Positions 1 to 8,762 of a DNA stretch of 64,000 nt are shown here, piece after piece. Under the pieces are notes generated by a model. It was not told the DNA's origin. It ran no database searches and saw only the letters and a program-made list of their open reading frames with translations. Where the stretch lies: the NCBI GenBank assembly GCA_016788635.1, contig JAEUSU010000008.1:310001-374000 (forward strand), read 5' to 3'. Both the position numbers and the translations under genes were made by a program. This DNA comes from Flavobacteriales bacterium (GTDB lineage Bacteria; Bacteroidota; Bacteroidia; Flavobacteriales_F; PHOS-HE28). Numbering within the stretch: the stretch's first letter is position 1; the number at the start of each line of letters is the position of its first letter.

Positions 1-2
1 AA

Positions 3-368
3 CGCGCGGGTGTGACCACCACCGCGTCCGGCCTGCAGTACGAAGTGCTTCAGATGGGCACCGGCCCGAAACCCGCCAACGGCCAGGGCGTGCGCGTGGA
101 CTACCGCGGCACCCTGATCGACGGCACGGAGTTCGACAGCTCCTACAAGCGTGGCCAGCCGGCCGAGTTCGGCGTGGACATGGTGATCCCCGGATGGACC
201 GAGGCGCTCATGCTCATGCCCAAAGGCTCGCGTTGGAAGCTCTACATACCGGCAGACCTGGCCTACGGCGCTTCCAAAGGGCCGGGTGGCAAGCTGCCTC
301 CTTACAGCACCCTCATCTTCGAGGTGGACCTGCTGGACGTGCTCCCTGCACAGGAGCAGGGCCGCTGA
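3..368 (+). CDS. FKBP-type peptidyl-prolyl cis-trans isomerase (5' end outside window)
   Basis: Catalyses cis-trans isomerisation of proline peptide bonds. The readable part is a complete FKBP domain: the opening ASGLQYEVL strand, the VDYRGTLIDGTEFDSS segment, VIPGWTEAL and the closing LAYGASKGPGG to LIFEVDLLDV strand all match the family. The frame is open back to the window edge. A GTG at position 12 could be a start, but FKBPs beginning with this motif usually carry an upstream signal peptide or dimerisation segment, so the gene probably begins outside the window. The next gene lies on the other strand and ends immediately after it. Family assignment is firm; cellular location cannot be judged without the N-terminus. 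Confidence 0.9.
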   Translation, partial: RAGVTTTASGLQYEVLQMGTGPKPANGQGVRVDYRGTLIDGTEFDSSYKRGQPAEFGVDMVIPGWTEALMLMPKGSRWKLYIPADLAYGASKGPGGKLPPYSTLIFEVDLLDVLPAQEQGR

Positions 369-644
369 TCAGGGCTTTTCCGGTAACGGCATCCAGTGGG
401 TGACCGCTTCAAAGAAGTGGTTGCTGCTGCCTTCGCCAAGCCAGAAATGCGGGTTGTTGGGCTGACCGGTCCTGCTGGGGTTCTTCACGAAGAAGTCCTC
501 GGCGAACTTCAGGATCACCACGTGCCGTGTTTCCGTGGCGCCGGTCTTTCCCGGCAGGTACACCTTATTGTCCGGCAGCCAGCAGAGCACGCGTTGCCCA
601 TCCTGCGGCAATCGCTCCGTGGTGCTGATCCAACCTGCGCTCAT
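369..644 (-). CDS. DUF551 domain protein
   Basis: A 91-residue protein of unknown function. It shows the DUF551 pattern: an opening GWISTTERLPQDGQ segment, a hydrophobic strand (RVLCWLPD), and the closing THWMPLPEKP. The frame extends further upstream, but that part would overlap the preceding alkane monooxygenase gene and reads like shadow sequence, so the ATG just before GWIST is preferred. It lies downstream of the monooxygenase on the same strand, 37 bp away, and may be co-transcribed. DUF551 proteins are often phage- or plasmid-associated, but no other mobile-element signal is visible here. Confidence 0.7.
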   Translation of the reverse strand: MSAGWISTTERLPQDGQRVLCWLPDNKVYLPGKTGATETRHVVILKFAEDFFVKNPSRTGQPNNPHFWLGEGSSNHFFEAVTHWMPLPEKP

Positions 645-681
645 GCTGCGGGCCAAGATAGCGGCGGCAGGTGAAGGGGAT

Positions 682-1788
682 TCACACGGCCAGTTCGAGG
701 TCGTCATGCATGGCCACGAGCTTCTCCAATCGCGGATGCACCACCGCACGCCAGAGTGGCGGCACAAGGCTCAGGAGCATCATGCCGGGGTAGCCCGTGG
801 GCAGCTCGGGTGCTTCATCGTGGCTCTCCAGTACCTGGTACTTCTTGCTGGCCTTGTAGTGGTGATCGCTGTGGCGCGTGAGCTCGAAGAGCATCAGCCG
901 GCCCACCGGATGATCGCTGTTCCAGCTGTGCCAGTGGCGCACCCTGCCGTAGCCGCCTTGGGCGCCCTTGGTGCGCCGCAGCCCGTAGTGTTCAATGTAG
1001 TTCACTGTTTCCAGCAGCAGGATACCGATGAGCGCAGCGCCCACGAAGGCCCCCAACGGGAACAGGCCGAACACCGCCGCGATGAAAGCGAGGAGCGTCA
1101 CCTGGATGAGGATCGCCTGCAACATCTCATTGCGCCAGTGCCAGGTGGACAGCCCCGCCTTCAGCATCCGCTCGCGTTCAATGCGCCACGCCGAAGCCGC
1201 GCTGAACACAATGCTGCGCACCCAGAAGGCATAAACCGATTCGCCAAAGCACGCGGAGGCGGGATCTTCCGGCGTGGCCACGCGCCGATGGTGGCCGCGG
1301 TTGTGCTCGATGATGAAATGCATGTAGAGCGAACTGAGCAGGAGCACGCGGGCCAGGTCGCGTTCCCACCGGTTCGCACGGTGTCCCAGTTCGTGCGCCA
1401 GGTTGATGCCGTAGATGCCGCACAGCAGGCCCATGGTGGCGATGCGCCCGGCGCGATCCAACGGCGCAAGCAAGGGGTCGTCCATGCCGCTCAGGAAGAG
1501 CAGCAGCAGCGCCCAATGGACCGGTACCAGCACATAAAGGAGCAGGTCGAACAGGGGTTCCTTCACGGCCATCTCTGCTTCCAATTGGCTTAAGTTCCCA
1601 TGGTCTGGGCGTAGCAACAGGTCCAGCACGGGCACCAGCACGAAACTGAACAGCACCATGCCCCAAGTGTGCAGACCATATTGCGTGAAGGCCAGCCAGC
1701 CGAAGAGCGGTCCTGCGAGCGAAAGGGCGTAACGAAGGGCACGCCAGTGAAGGCGGTTCCGGATGAGCGGGAGCGGAGCGGCTTGCAT
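682..1788 (-). CDS. alkB: AlkB-type alkane 1-monooxygenase / membrane fatty-acid hydroxylase
   Basis: An integral-membrane non-haem di-iron monooxygenase of 368 residues, a family that hydroxylates the terminal carbon of alkanes or related chains. All four AlkB signatures are present: HELGHR at 132-137, EHNRGHH at 161-167, NYIEHYGL at 263-270 and RHSDHH at 305-310. About six hydrophobic segments surround these histidine boxes. The start is supported by a TAATTTCG box ending 6 nt upstream. No rubredoxin or rubredoxin reductase gene is visible nearby, so the electron donor must be encoded elsewhere. Substrate is not decidable from sequence alone; bacterial paralogues also act on other long-chain substrates. 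Confidence 0.9.
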   Translation of the reverse strand: MQAAPLPLIRNRLHWRALRYALSLAGPLFGWLAFTQYGLHTWGMVLFSFVLVPVLDLLLRPDHGNLSQLEAEMAVKEPLFDLLLYVLVPVHWALLLLFLSGMDDPLLAPLDRAGRIATMGLLCGIYGINLAHELGHRANRWERDLARVLLLSSLYMHFIIEHNRGHHRRVATPEDPASACFGESVYAFWVRSIVFSAASAWRIERERMLKAGLSTWHWRNEMLQAILIQVTLLAFIAAVFGLFPLGAFVGAALIGILLLETVNYIEHYGLRRTKGAQGGYGRVRHWHSWNSDHPVGRLMLFELTRHSDHHYKASKKYQVLESHDEAPELPTGYPGMMLLSLVPPLWRAVVHPRLEKLVAMHDDLELAV

Positions 1789-1794
1789 TCGTCA

Positions 1795-1802
1795 CGAAAT
1801 TA
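1795..1802 (-). promoter_or_regulatory. Bacteroidota-type -7 box before alkB
   Basis: Read on the minus strand this is TAATTTCG, matching the TAnnTTTG/TAnnTTCG -7 consensus of Bacteroidota promoters. It ends 6 nt before the alkB ATG, implying a very short or absent 5' leader. No clear -33 TTG element was identified. Confidence 0.5.
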
Positions 1803-1881
1803 ACGGGGGATGGGCTGGACAGGGAGCACCCCCCGTCTTCCCTTAACTTCGGCGCCCTTCGCGAAAAAAGCGGAGCCCGTG

Positions 1882-3201
1882 ATGAGGACCTTCACGATAC
1901 CCTTTCTGATGCTTACCACTGCATTGAGCACCAGCGCCCAACAGCGCCCCCTGGCCTACACCGAGTTCGAATTGAAGAACGGGCTTCACGTGATCCTGCA
2001 TGAGGACCGCAGCACGCCCATTGTGGCAGTGAGCGTGATGTACCATGTGGGCAGCAAGGACGAGGCTTCGGACCGGCGCGGCTTCGCGCATTTCTTCGAG
2101 CACCTGCTCTTTGAAGGCTCCAAGAACATCGGCCGGGGGGAGTTCGCCAAGCATGTCGAAAAGGCCGGCGGTGTGCTCAACGCCAACACCACGGGCGACC
2201 GCACCTACTACTACGAAGTGCTGCCCAGCAACCAGCTGGCCCTGGGCCTGTGGCTGGAGAGCGAGCGCATGCTTCACGCCACGGTGGACCAGAAGGGCAT
2301 CGACACACAACGTGAAGTGGTGAAGGAGGAGCGCCGCCAGCGATACGAGAACCAGCCCTACGGCAGCTTGTTGATCGAGGTGCTGAAGCGTGCCTACACC
2401 GTGCACCCCTATCAGTGGCCCACCATCGGCTTCATGGAGGACCTCAACGCCGCCACGGAATCGGACTACCAGAATTTCTACAAGACCTATTACGTGCCCA
2501 ACAACGCAGTACTCGTGGTGGCTGGCGACTTCGATCCCGCACAGGCGCGCAAGGAGATCGAGAAATACTTCGGGGGCATTCCCCGAGGCAGGGAAGTGCC
2601 TCGTCCCAAGGTGGTGGAACCCCCGATGAAGGCCGAGGTGCGCGATGTGGTGCGCGACAAGGTCCAGCTGCCGGCGGTGGTCATGGCCTACCGCACCCCG
2701 GCTTATGGTACCAAGGACTTCTATGCGGTGGACATGCTGAACCGGCTGCTCTCCCAAGGCAATTCCTCGCGCCTGCAGATGGCCGTGAAGGACCAGGAGC
2801 AGAAGGCCATGTACGTGGGGGCCTTCAGCCTGCCATTCGAGGATCCCGGACTGGCACTGGCCTTCGCGGTGGCCAATGTGGGCGTGTCGCCGGACAGCCT
2901 GGAAGCATCCATGGACCGCCAGATCCAACGCCTGCGTGAGGAGCCCATCCCTGCGGCCGAGCTGGAGAAACTGAAGGTGCAGCTGGAGGCCGAGTACGTG
3001 AGCGACAACAGCCGCATCGCCGGTGTGGCCAGCAACCTGGCCACGGCCTACACCTTTTTGGGCGATGCCTCGCTGGCCAACAAGGAGCTGGAGCGCTACC
3101 TCGCCCTCACGGCAGAGGATCTGCAAGCCGCGGCCCGCGCCTATTTCGTCAACACCAACCGGGTCGTGCTGCACTACCTGCCGCTGAACCAAGCACAATG
3201 A
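1882..3201 (+). CDS. M16 family zinc metallopeptidase (catalytic subunit)
   Basis: A periplasmic or secreted insulinase-family peptidase of 439 residues. The inverted zinc motif HFFEH is at about residues 70-74, and a glutamate-rich stretch (REVVKEE, about 144-150) supplies the third ligand at the usual spacing of about 75 residues. The chosen ATG gives a clean signal peptide ending in TSAQ; an upstream in-frame ATG would add non-conserved sequence. A TAACTTCG box lies at 1844-1851. The stop codon overlaps the next gene's start (ATGA), so the two M16 genes are translationally coupled. By family precedent this subunit is catalytic and pairs with the non-catalytic product downstream. Confidence 0.92.
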   Translation: MRTFTIPFLMLTTALSTSAQQRPLAYTEFELKNGLHVILHEDRSTPIVAVSVMYHVGSKDEASDRRGFAHFFEHLLFEGSKNIGRGEFAKHVEKAGGVLNANTTGDRTYYYEVLPSNQLALGLWLESERMLHATVDQKGIDTQREVVKEERRQRYENQPYGSLLIEVLKRAYTVHPYQWPTIGFMEDLNAATESDYQNFYKTYYVPNNAVLVVAGDFDPAQARKEIEKYFGGIPRGREVPRPKVVEPPMKAEVRDVVRDKVQLPAVVMAYRTPAYGTKDFYAVDMLNRLLSQGNSSRLQMAVKDQEQKAMYVGAFSLPFEDPGLALAFAVANVGVSPDSLEASMDRQIQRLREEPIPAAELEKLKVQLEAEYVSDNSRIAGVASNLATAYTFLGDASLANKELERYLALTAEDLQAAARAYFVNTNRVVLHYLPLNQAQ

Positions 3202-5360
3202 CCATGTTCCGTTCCATCCAGAACCCCATTCCGGGTGCGCTGCTCGTGCTGGCCGCGCTCGCCCTTCCCCATGCCATGAACGCGCAAGCCGAACGCAGCA
3301 AAGCCCCCAACCCCGGCCCCGCACCCAAAGTGCGCGTGGGCGACCACAAGTCCTTCACCCTGGCCAATGGCATGCGCGTGATCGTGGTGGAGAACCACAA
3401 GGTGCCGCTCGTGAGCGTGCAGGTGCGCTTCGACGTGCCGCTCTTCCGCCAGGCTGAAAAGGCCGGCATGACCGACCTCGCCGGTGAACTGCTGGCTAGC
3501 GGCACGCGCCGCAAGACCAAGGCCCAGATCGATGAGGCCGTGGACAAGCTGGGTGCCTCGCTCTCCACCGCATCGGACGGCCTCTACGCGCAAACGCTCT
3601 CGCGCAACCTGCCCGCCTTGATGGACCTGGTTTACGAGATCGTCACCAGCGCCACCTTCCCCCCGGATGAGTTCGAGAAGGCGAAGAAGCGCATGCTGTC
3701 CGCCATCAAGAGCCGCGAGGACAGCCCCGATGCCATAGCCGATGTGGTGGCCAACGCGCTCACCTTCGGCAAAGGGCACCCATACGGAGAGGTGGAGACC
3801 GAGCGGACCTTGAACATGATCAACCGTGCGCATGTCTTCACCTACTACCAGCGCTTCTTCCGCCCGCAGGATGGCTACCTGGTGTTCGTGGGCGACATCA
3901 CCGAGGCGCAGGCGAAGACCATCGCTGAGCGGCTCTTCAACGACTGGACCGCAGCTGAGGTGAAAAGCACCGTGGGTGCCGATGGTGTGGAGACCGTGGA
4001 TGGCCTGGGCGCCATCCGCCTTGCCGGTGAAGGTCCTGCCGCTTCCGGCGTGCGCCGCGTGGCCTTTGTGGACCGCCCGGGTGCGCCGCAGAGCGTGGTG
4101 CGTGTGATCTTCCCTGTGCGCTTGAAGCCAGGCGACATGCGGGCCACCAGTGCGCAGGTGCTCAACACCATCCTGGGTGGCGGCGTGTTCAACGCCCGCC
4201 TCATGCAGAACCTGCGCGAAGACAAAGGCTACACCTACGGGTGTTATTCGAACCTCGAATCGGACCGCTACGCCGGCCGCTTCAGTGCAGGCGCCAGCGT
4301 GCGCACCGAGGTGACCGACAGCGCGGTGGCCGAGATCCTCAACGAGCTCGAGCTCATCCGTGATGAGCGCGTGACCCTGGGCGAGCTCACCCTGGCCAAG
4401 AGCTACCTGGCCGGCAGCTTCGCGCGCAGCCTGGAGGACCCCCGCACCGTGGCCCGCTTCGCCCTCAGCACCTACCTCAACAACTTGAAGAAGGACCACT
4501 ACAGCACCTACCTGCAGCGGCTGGACACCGTGAGCGCCGCTTCCGTTTACAGTGCCGCGCAGGACTTCCTCTTCCCGGACAATGCCGTGATCCTGGTGGT
4601 GGGCGACAAGGACCGTGTGGCCAACAAGCTCGTGCAGTTCTCCGCGCAGGGCGGCGTGGCCTTCTTCGATGCCAACGGCGAACCCTTTCGCGAAGCCTTC
4701 GAGAAGGCGCCTGAAGGCCTCACGTCCGAAGCCGTGCTGGAGGCCTACTTCAAGGCCTGTGGTGGGCGCAAGGCCATCGAGGGCATCCGCGACCTGCGCA
4801 TTGAGATGAGCGCGAGCATCATGGGCCAGCAGATCGACATGACGCAACTATTCGCGCAGCCGCACAAGTACTCCATGGAGATGCGCAGCGGACCCATCAC
4901 CGTCCAGAAAGTGGCGTATGACGGCCAGCGCGGATTCTCCCAGGGCGCCGAAGGCAAGCGCGAACTGGAAGCCGAGGAGTTGGAGGACATGGCGCAAAAC
5001 GCCTATCCCTTCCCGGAGATGCACTACCAGAGCAAGTACCACCACAAGGTCTTCCTCAACGGCATTGTGGACGTGGACGGCACCAAGGCCTACAAGCTCA
5101 CCATCTCCACGGAGAACGGCAACGTGGCCTATGAGTACTACGATGTCACCACCGGCCTGAAGCTGCGCCGCGTGGAACCGAAGTACACTCCCGAGGGCAA
5201 CATGACCATCACCACCAAGTACGCGGACTACAAGCCTGTGGGCGGTGTGTTGTTCCCGCACATGGTCACCCAGCACATGGGCATGGACCTGGAGTTCGTG
5301 GTGAAGGAGATCGCCGTCAACAAAGGCCTGCCCGCCACCGCCTTCGACCTGGGCCTGTGA
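3198..5360 (+). CDS. M16 family non-catalytic subunit with C-terminal LolA-like extension
   Basis: A 720-residue protein with a signal peptide (cleavage near HAMNAQA) and two M16 peptidase-like halves in residues 40-480. At the position of the HxxEH zinc motif it has MTDLAGE, so zinc ligands are absent and it should be proteolytically inactive by itself, as is usual for the second member of M16 pairs. Residues from about 500 to the end form an extra domain (EAVLEAYFKACGG, then beta-rich sequence) that resembles outer-membrane lipoprotein-sorting or LolA-like folds; that comparison is an inference. It overlaps the catalytic gene by 4 bp and probably forms a heterodimer with its product. Confidence 0.88.
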   Translation: MTMFRSIQNPIPGALLVLAALALPHAMNAQAERSKAPNPGPAPKVRVGDHKSFTLANGMRVIVVENHKVPLVSVQVRFDVPLFRQAEKAGMTDLAGELLASGTRRKTKAQIDEAVDKLGASLSTASDGLYAQTLSRNLPALMDLVYEIVTSATFPPDEFEKAKKRMLSAIKSREDSPDAIADVVANALTFGKGHPYGEVETERTLNMINRAHVFTYYQRFFRPQDGYLVFVGDITEAQAKTIAERLFNDWTAAEVKSTVGADGVETVDGLGAIRLAGEGPAASGVRRVAFVDRPGAPQSVVRVIFPVRLKPGDMRATSAQVLNTILGGGVFNARLMQNLREDKGYTYGCYSNLESDRYAGRFSAGASVRTEVTDSAVAEILNELELIRDERVTLGELTLAKSYLAGSFARSLEDPRTVARFALSTYLNNLKKDHYSTYLQRLDTVSAASVYSAAQDFLFPDNAVILVVGDKDRVANKLVQFSAQGGVAFFDANGEPFREAFEKAPEGLTSEAVLEAYFKACGGRKAIEGIRDLRIEMSASIMGQQIDMTQLFAQPHKYSMEMRSGPITVQKVAYDGQRGFSQGAEGKRELEAEELEDMAQNAYPFPEMHYQSKYHHKVFLNGIVDVDGTKAYKLTISTENGNVAYEYYDVTTGLKLRRVEPKYTPEGNMTITTKYADYKPVGGVLFPHMVTQHMGMDLEFVVKEIAVNKGLPATAFDLGL

Positions 5361-5879
5361 TCACGGGTGCGTGAAGGAGTCCATCGCCGCCTCGGCCAGG
5401 TAGCGGTACTCTTCGAACATGTCCGCTTCCGCCGTGAAGGTGATCAGGTAGGCCTTGCCGTTGCGCAGGTACACGTGTTGAAGCCAATGCAATGCGCGCC
5501 CTTCATAGGTGCCGCTGTACTCGAACACATGGCTGTCCGCCGAACGGCCCGGCGCCGATGAGAGCACCCTGGCCTGTTGAAGGAACTGCGCGATCTGCGC
5601 ATGTGTGGTGCGCACGTACTCATCCATGGTCACCTCGCCCACGTCTTGAACGATCAGGTTGAGGTTCTCCTGAAAGGTGTCGCCACTATCCAGTGGCGCA
5701 CGGAACACCACCGAGACGTGTTCGGCCGCAGCCTCGGCCACGGACCATGCGGAAGGGTAGGTGAGCGTGCAGCCGGAACCCTTCCAGCGTTTCCACGCGG
5801 GAACACCCTTGGGGGCCTGGGCGCAGAGCGCGACCCCGACCAGGAAAAACAGTGCGATGAGGGACCAGCGATAGGGCAT
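5361..5879 (-). CDS. Secreted PsbP/DcrB-like hypothetical protein
   Basis: A 172-residue protein with an N-terminal signal peptide (hydrophobic core LIALFFLVGVALCAQ). The mature part begins with a compact alpha/beta domain containing CTLTYPSAW, then QENLNLIVQDVG and a final strand-helix ending in AMDSFTHP. This pattern is typical of PsbP-like or DcrB-like single-domain secreted proteins of unknown role. The ATG before PYRWS is chosen over a longer frame because it starts the signal peptide directly. The gene is convergent with the M16 pair, and the two stop codons abut at 5360/5361. No specific function can be given. Confidence 0.75.
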   Translation of the reverse strand: MPYRWSLIALFFLVGVALCAQAPKGVPAWKRWKGSGCTLTYPSAWSVAEAAAEHVSVVFRAPLDSGDTFQENLNLIVQDVGEVTMDEYVRTTHAQIAQFLQQARVLSSAPGRSADSHVFEYSGTYEGRALHWLQHVYLRNGKAYLITFTAEADMFEEYRYLAEAAMDSFTHP

Positions 5880-5941
5880 GGTCGGGCTTGTGCCGGTGAA
5901 GGTATTGAAGCTGTGGATCACGCGCGCTTCATACATGACAG

Positions 5942-6013
5942 CACACGGAGGCGACCGATCGGGATCTCACTGATCCATTGAATTCCCCGTGTCTCTGTGC
6001 CTCCGTGTGAGCC
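5942..6013. repeat. Intergenic inverted repeat with CACGGAG/CACAGAG-type units
   Basis: The 11-mer cacacggaggc at 5942-5952 recurs in reverse complement at 5999-6009. The right-hand copy continues, on the minus strand, as ggcacagagacacggg, giving degenerate 8-nt units. It lies in the 224-bp gap between two divergent genes. Such CACAGAG/CACGGAG strings occur as dispersed intergenic repeats in environmental genomes; no function is known to me. Confidence 0.5.
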
Positions 6014-6090
6014 ATGCTGTTCACAATCCCCTGTTGATCGATCCCTGAAGATCGCGCCGAAAACGCTTGGATCCCCCCTGTAGATGCGGG

Positions 6091-6098
6091 TAGTTTTG
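6091..6098 (+). promoter_or_regulatory. -7 box TAGTTTTG
   Basis: A perfect TAnnTTTG match that ends 5 nt before the ATG at 6104. The transcript is predicted to start at or next to the start codon. Confidence 0.55.
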
Positions 6099-6103
6099 CG
6101 CGC

Positions 6104-6664
6104 ATGCTGCAGAAACTCGCGCCGATCGTGCTTTTCCTGATGCTCTCCGCGCCCGCGGCCGCGTACAACCTGCGCATCCAGGGCCAGGTGGACCAGCGCA
6201 GCACCACCCAACCCATGCACAAGGTGCTGGTGCGCGTGTACAAGAACGGCGTGAAGCAGCATGTACTGGAGACCTCGGCCACGGGACGTTTCAGCGTGGT
6301 GTTGGACAACGGGGCGGATTACGTGGTACGTTGCTCGGCACCGGGTTTCGTCACCAAGTGCTTCGGTGTGGACACGCACGGCCTGGTTTGGGAAGGGGAG
6401 GACAAGCGCAAGGACCTGTCGGTGACCGTGGAGATGATCGAGAACGACCCCGGCATGGACCTCGGCTTCTTCGACATGCCCCTGGGCATGCTCCGATTCC
6501 AGCCCGCCACGGGACTGGTCACCTGGGACAAGGCCTACCAGGCCTGGATCGAGCCGCGCACCGAGGCCATCATGGCCGAATACGACCGCCGCCGTGCCGC
6601 ACTCGCCCAACGCGAGCCGGTGGATGTGCTGCCGTTGCGCCGCACGGGGATGCGGTTGCCGTGA
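6104..6664 (+). CDS. Secreted carboxypeptidase-regulatory-like (Ig-fold) protein
   Basis: A 186-residue protein with a signal peptide ending around APAAAY. Residues 22-110 form a CarboxypepD_reg-like beta-sandwich: IQGQVDQRST, then KVLVRVYKNG, TGRFSVVLDNGADYVVRCSAPGF. The second half (GFFDMPLGMLRF, WDKAYQAWIEP) has no recognisable domain. It is a clear paralogue of the gene at 20291-20836: same signal peptide length, same order of segments, and a similar DLGFFDMP versus DLSVFDEP turn. It is preceded by a strong -7 box. The role is unknown; such domains are common in Bacteroidota envelope proteins. Confidence 0.8.
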   Translation: MLQKLAPIVLFLMLSAPAAAYNLRIQGQVDQRSTTQPMHKVLVRVYKNGVKQHVLETSATGRFSVVLDNGADYVVRCSAPGFVTKCFGVDTHGLVWEGEDKRKDLSVTVEMIENDPGMDLGFFDMPLGMLRFQPATGLVTWDKAYQAWIEPRTEAIMAEYDRRRAALAQREPVDVLPLRRTGMRLP

Positions 6665-6741
6665 AGGTTCGTTAACGGATCGTGAACGTCCCCCGCCGCT
6701 TGGGCATTGGCGGATAACTTGCCCGCACAAGTCGGAACCCC

Positions 6742-8082
6742 ATGCGCCCACTGCTTCTCCTCAGCCGCCTCTTGGTCGGCGCCACCTTCATCATCAGCGG
6801 CCTGGTGAAGGCCAACGACCCGCTCGGCTTCAGCTACAAGCTGGAGGAGTATTTCGCCGAGAGCGCCCTGAACCTGCCCTTCCTGGAGCCCTATGCATTG
6901 GCGCTGGCCATGCTGGCCTGCGTGGCCGAGGTGGTATTGGGCTTCGCCGTGCTCTTCGGCGGACGCATGAAACTGGCCACGGGTGCCCTGTTGGCGCTCA
7001 CGCTCTTCTTCGGCTGGCTCACGGCCTACACTGCCACATGCGATCCGCAGGGCACCTACACCGTGGTGGAGAACGGCGTGGAGGTGGAGAAGACCGTGAC
7101 CTGCGTGACCGATTGCGGCTGCTTCGGCGATGCCATGAAGGGCTCCCTGGGCCGCAGCCTCACCCCGTGGGAGAGCTTCAGCAAGGACATGGTGCTGCTG
7201 GTCTTCGTATTGCCGATCTTCCTCTTCCGTAAGCGCATCACGTGGAATACCGATGCGGACGACAAGGTGCTGCTGCCCGCCGCCGTGGCACTGCTGGCCT
7301 TCTACTGCTGGGTCTTCGACTGGTGGTTCCCGCTGGGGCTGTCGATCGGTGTCTTTGCCGGCTACGTGCTGATCAAGCGGGTGGTGAAAGCGCCCCCGGC
7401 GGAGTGGGTCACCGCTGGATGGGTCACCGCCGTGGCCTTCGCCTTCACGTGGTACTGCCTGCAGCACCTGCCCGCGCGCGACTACCGGCCCTTCGCTGTG
7501 GGCAAGAACATCGCCGAGGGCATGGCCATGCCCGAAGGTGCCGAGCCCGACGTGTACGAGACCATCCTGCGCTACCGCAACAAGAACACCGGTGAGGAAA
7601 AAGACTTCACCAAGGAGAACTACCCCTGGCAGGACGAGAGCTGGGAGTGGGTGAAGACCACCAACAAGCTCATCAAGGCCGGCTACCATCCGCCCATCCA
7701 CGACTTCACGCTCACCGATGCCGATGAAGTGGACGTGACCAGCTACATCCTGGAAGAGGAACAACCCGTGCTGCTGATCGTGAGCCGCAACGTGCGCACC
7801 GCCGCCACGCATTGCCAGCCCGCCATCAACGCATTGGCACAGGCCGCCTACGACAAGGGCTGGTATGTGTACGGCGTTACCGGCAGCGGCTACGAGGCCA
7901 TCGAAGAGTTCCGCCACGCGCACCAGAACCCCTTCGACTACCTGCGCGGTGACGAGACCAACCTGAAGACCATGATCCGCAGCAACCCCGGTGTGGTGCT
8001 GTTGCGCAAAGGCACCGTGGTGGCCCAATGGCACTGCAACGATGTGCCCGGCTTCGCTCAGGCCGAGGCACTCGTGAAGTAG
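6742..8082 (+). CDS. BT_3928-like DoxX-family membrane protein with thioredoxin-like C-terminus
   Basis: A 446-residue inner-membrane protein. The N-terminal half is a DoxX/MauE-like four-helix bundle (LVGATFIISGLVKANDP, then TDCGCFGDAMKG with paired cysteines) followed by more membrane helices to about residue 250. The C-terminal 150 residues form a soluble domain (QPVLLIVSRNVRTAATH, NPGVVLLRKGTVVAQW) resembling a thioredoxin fold without a CxxC pair. This architecture matches the BT_3928 family of Bacteroidota, whose function is not established; a link to redox or quinone chemistry is inferred only from the DoxX relationship. A TAACTTGC box precedes it at 6715-6722. Confidence 0.85.
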   Translation: MRPLLLLSRLLVGATFIISGLVKANDPLGFSYKLEEYFAESALNLPFLEPYALALAMLACVAEVVLGFAVLFGGRMKLATGALLALTLFFGWLTAYTATCDPQGTYTVVENGVEVEKTVTCVTDCGCFGDAMKGSLGRSLTPWESFSKDMVLLVFVLPIFLFRKRITWNTDADDKVLLPAAVALLAFYCWVFDWWFPLGLSIGVFAGYVLIKRVVKAPPAEWVTAGWVTAVAFAFTWYCLQHLPARDYRPFAVGKNIAEGMAMPEGAEPDVYETILRYRNKNTGEEKDFTKENYPWQDESWEWVKTTNKLIKAGYHPPIHDFTLTDADEVDVTSYILEEEQPVLLIVSRNVRTAATHCQPAINALAQAAYDKGWYVYGVTGSGYEAIEEFRHAHQNPFDYLRGDETNLKTMIRSNPGVVLLRKGTVVAQWHCNDVPGFAQAEALVK

Positions 8083-8177
8083 GGGAGCGGTCCATCCCAC
8101 TGGAGCGCCGTTCATCCGCGCTTCGCGATACGGTCATCCGGCTGCTGCATCTTTGCGGACCAACCCCTTTTGCGCAC

Positions 8178-8762
8178 ATGAAACGCAGTACCATGATCCT
8201 GATCGGCATTCTCGTCCTGGTGGGCGGCTATGCCTTTTTCTTCCAGCGCGGCACCGTTGCAGCCGGCGAACGCGTGACCGCCCAGTGGAGCAACGTGGAG
8301 AACGCGTACCAGCTCCGCGCGGACAAGACCAAGAACCTGGTGGAGATCGTGAAAGGCGCCGCCGATTTCGAGCAGACCACGCTGACGCAAGTAGTGGAGG
8401 CCCGCGCCAAGGCCACCAGCGTGAACGTGAACGCCGGCGACCTGAGCCCGGAGAACATCCAGGCCTTCGAACAGGCCCAGCAGCAGTTCAGTGGTGCGCT
8501 CTCCCGCCTGCTCGTCACCATTGAGCGCTACCCCGAACTGAAGGCCACCGAGGCCTTCCGCGATTTCCAGGCCCAATACGAAGGCATGGAAAACCGCATC
8601 GGCGTGGAACGCCGCAAGTACAACGACGAGGCGCGGGCATACAACACCCGCATCAAGATGTTCCCCGGCAACCTCTTCGCAGGCCTCTTCGGCTTCGCCG
8701 AGAAGGGCTACTTCCAGGCCAAGGAAGGCACTGACGTGGCACCCGACGTGTCCTTCAAGTGA
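8178..8762 (+). CDS. lemA: LemA family protein
   Basis: A 194-residue membrane-anchored protein with a single N-terminal transmembrane helix (ILIGILVLVGGYAFFF) followed by the long antiparallel helices of the LemA fold. Family landmarks are WSNVENAYQLRADKTKNLVEIVKGA near residue 40, RLLVTIERYPELKA near 115, and IGVERRKYNDEARAYN near 145. It is the first gene of a three-gene operon with two TPM-domain genes; its stop overlaps the GTG start of the next gene. LemA-TPM pairs are widespread in Bacteroidota. Their role is not firmly established; envelope quality control is a suggestion from the family, not something this sequence shows. Confidence 0.93.
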   Translation: MKRSTMILIGILVLVGGYAFFFQRGTVAAGERVTAQWSNVENAYQLRADKTKNLVEIVKGAADFEQTTLTQVVEARAKATSVNVNAGDLSPENIQAFEQAQQQFSGALSRLLVTIERYPELKATEAFRDFQAQYEGMENRIGVERRKYNDEARAYNTRIKMFPGNLFAGLFGFAEKGYFQAKEGTDVAPDVSFK

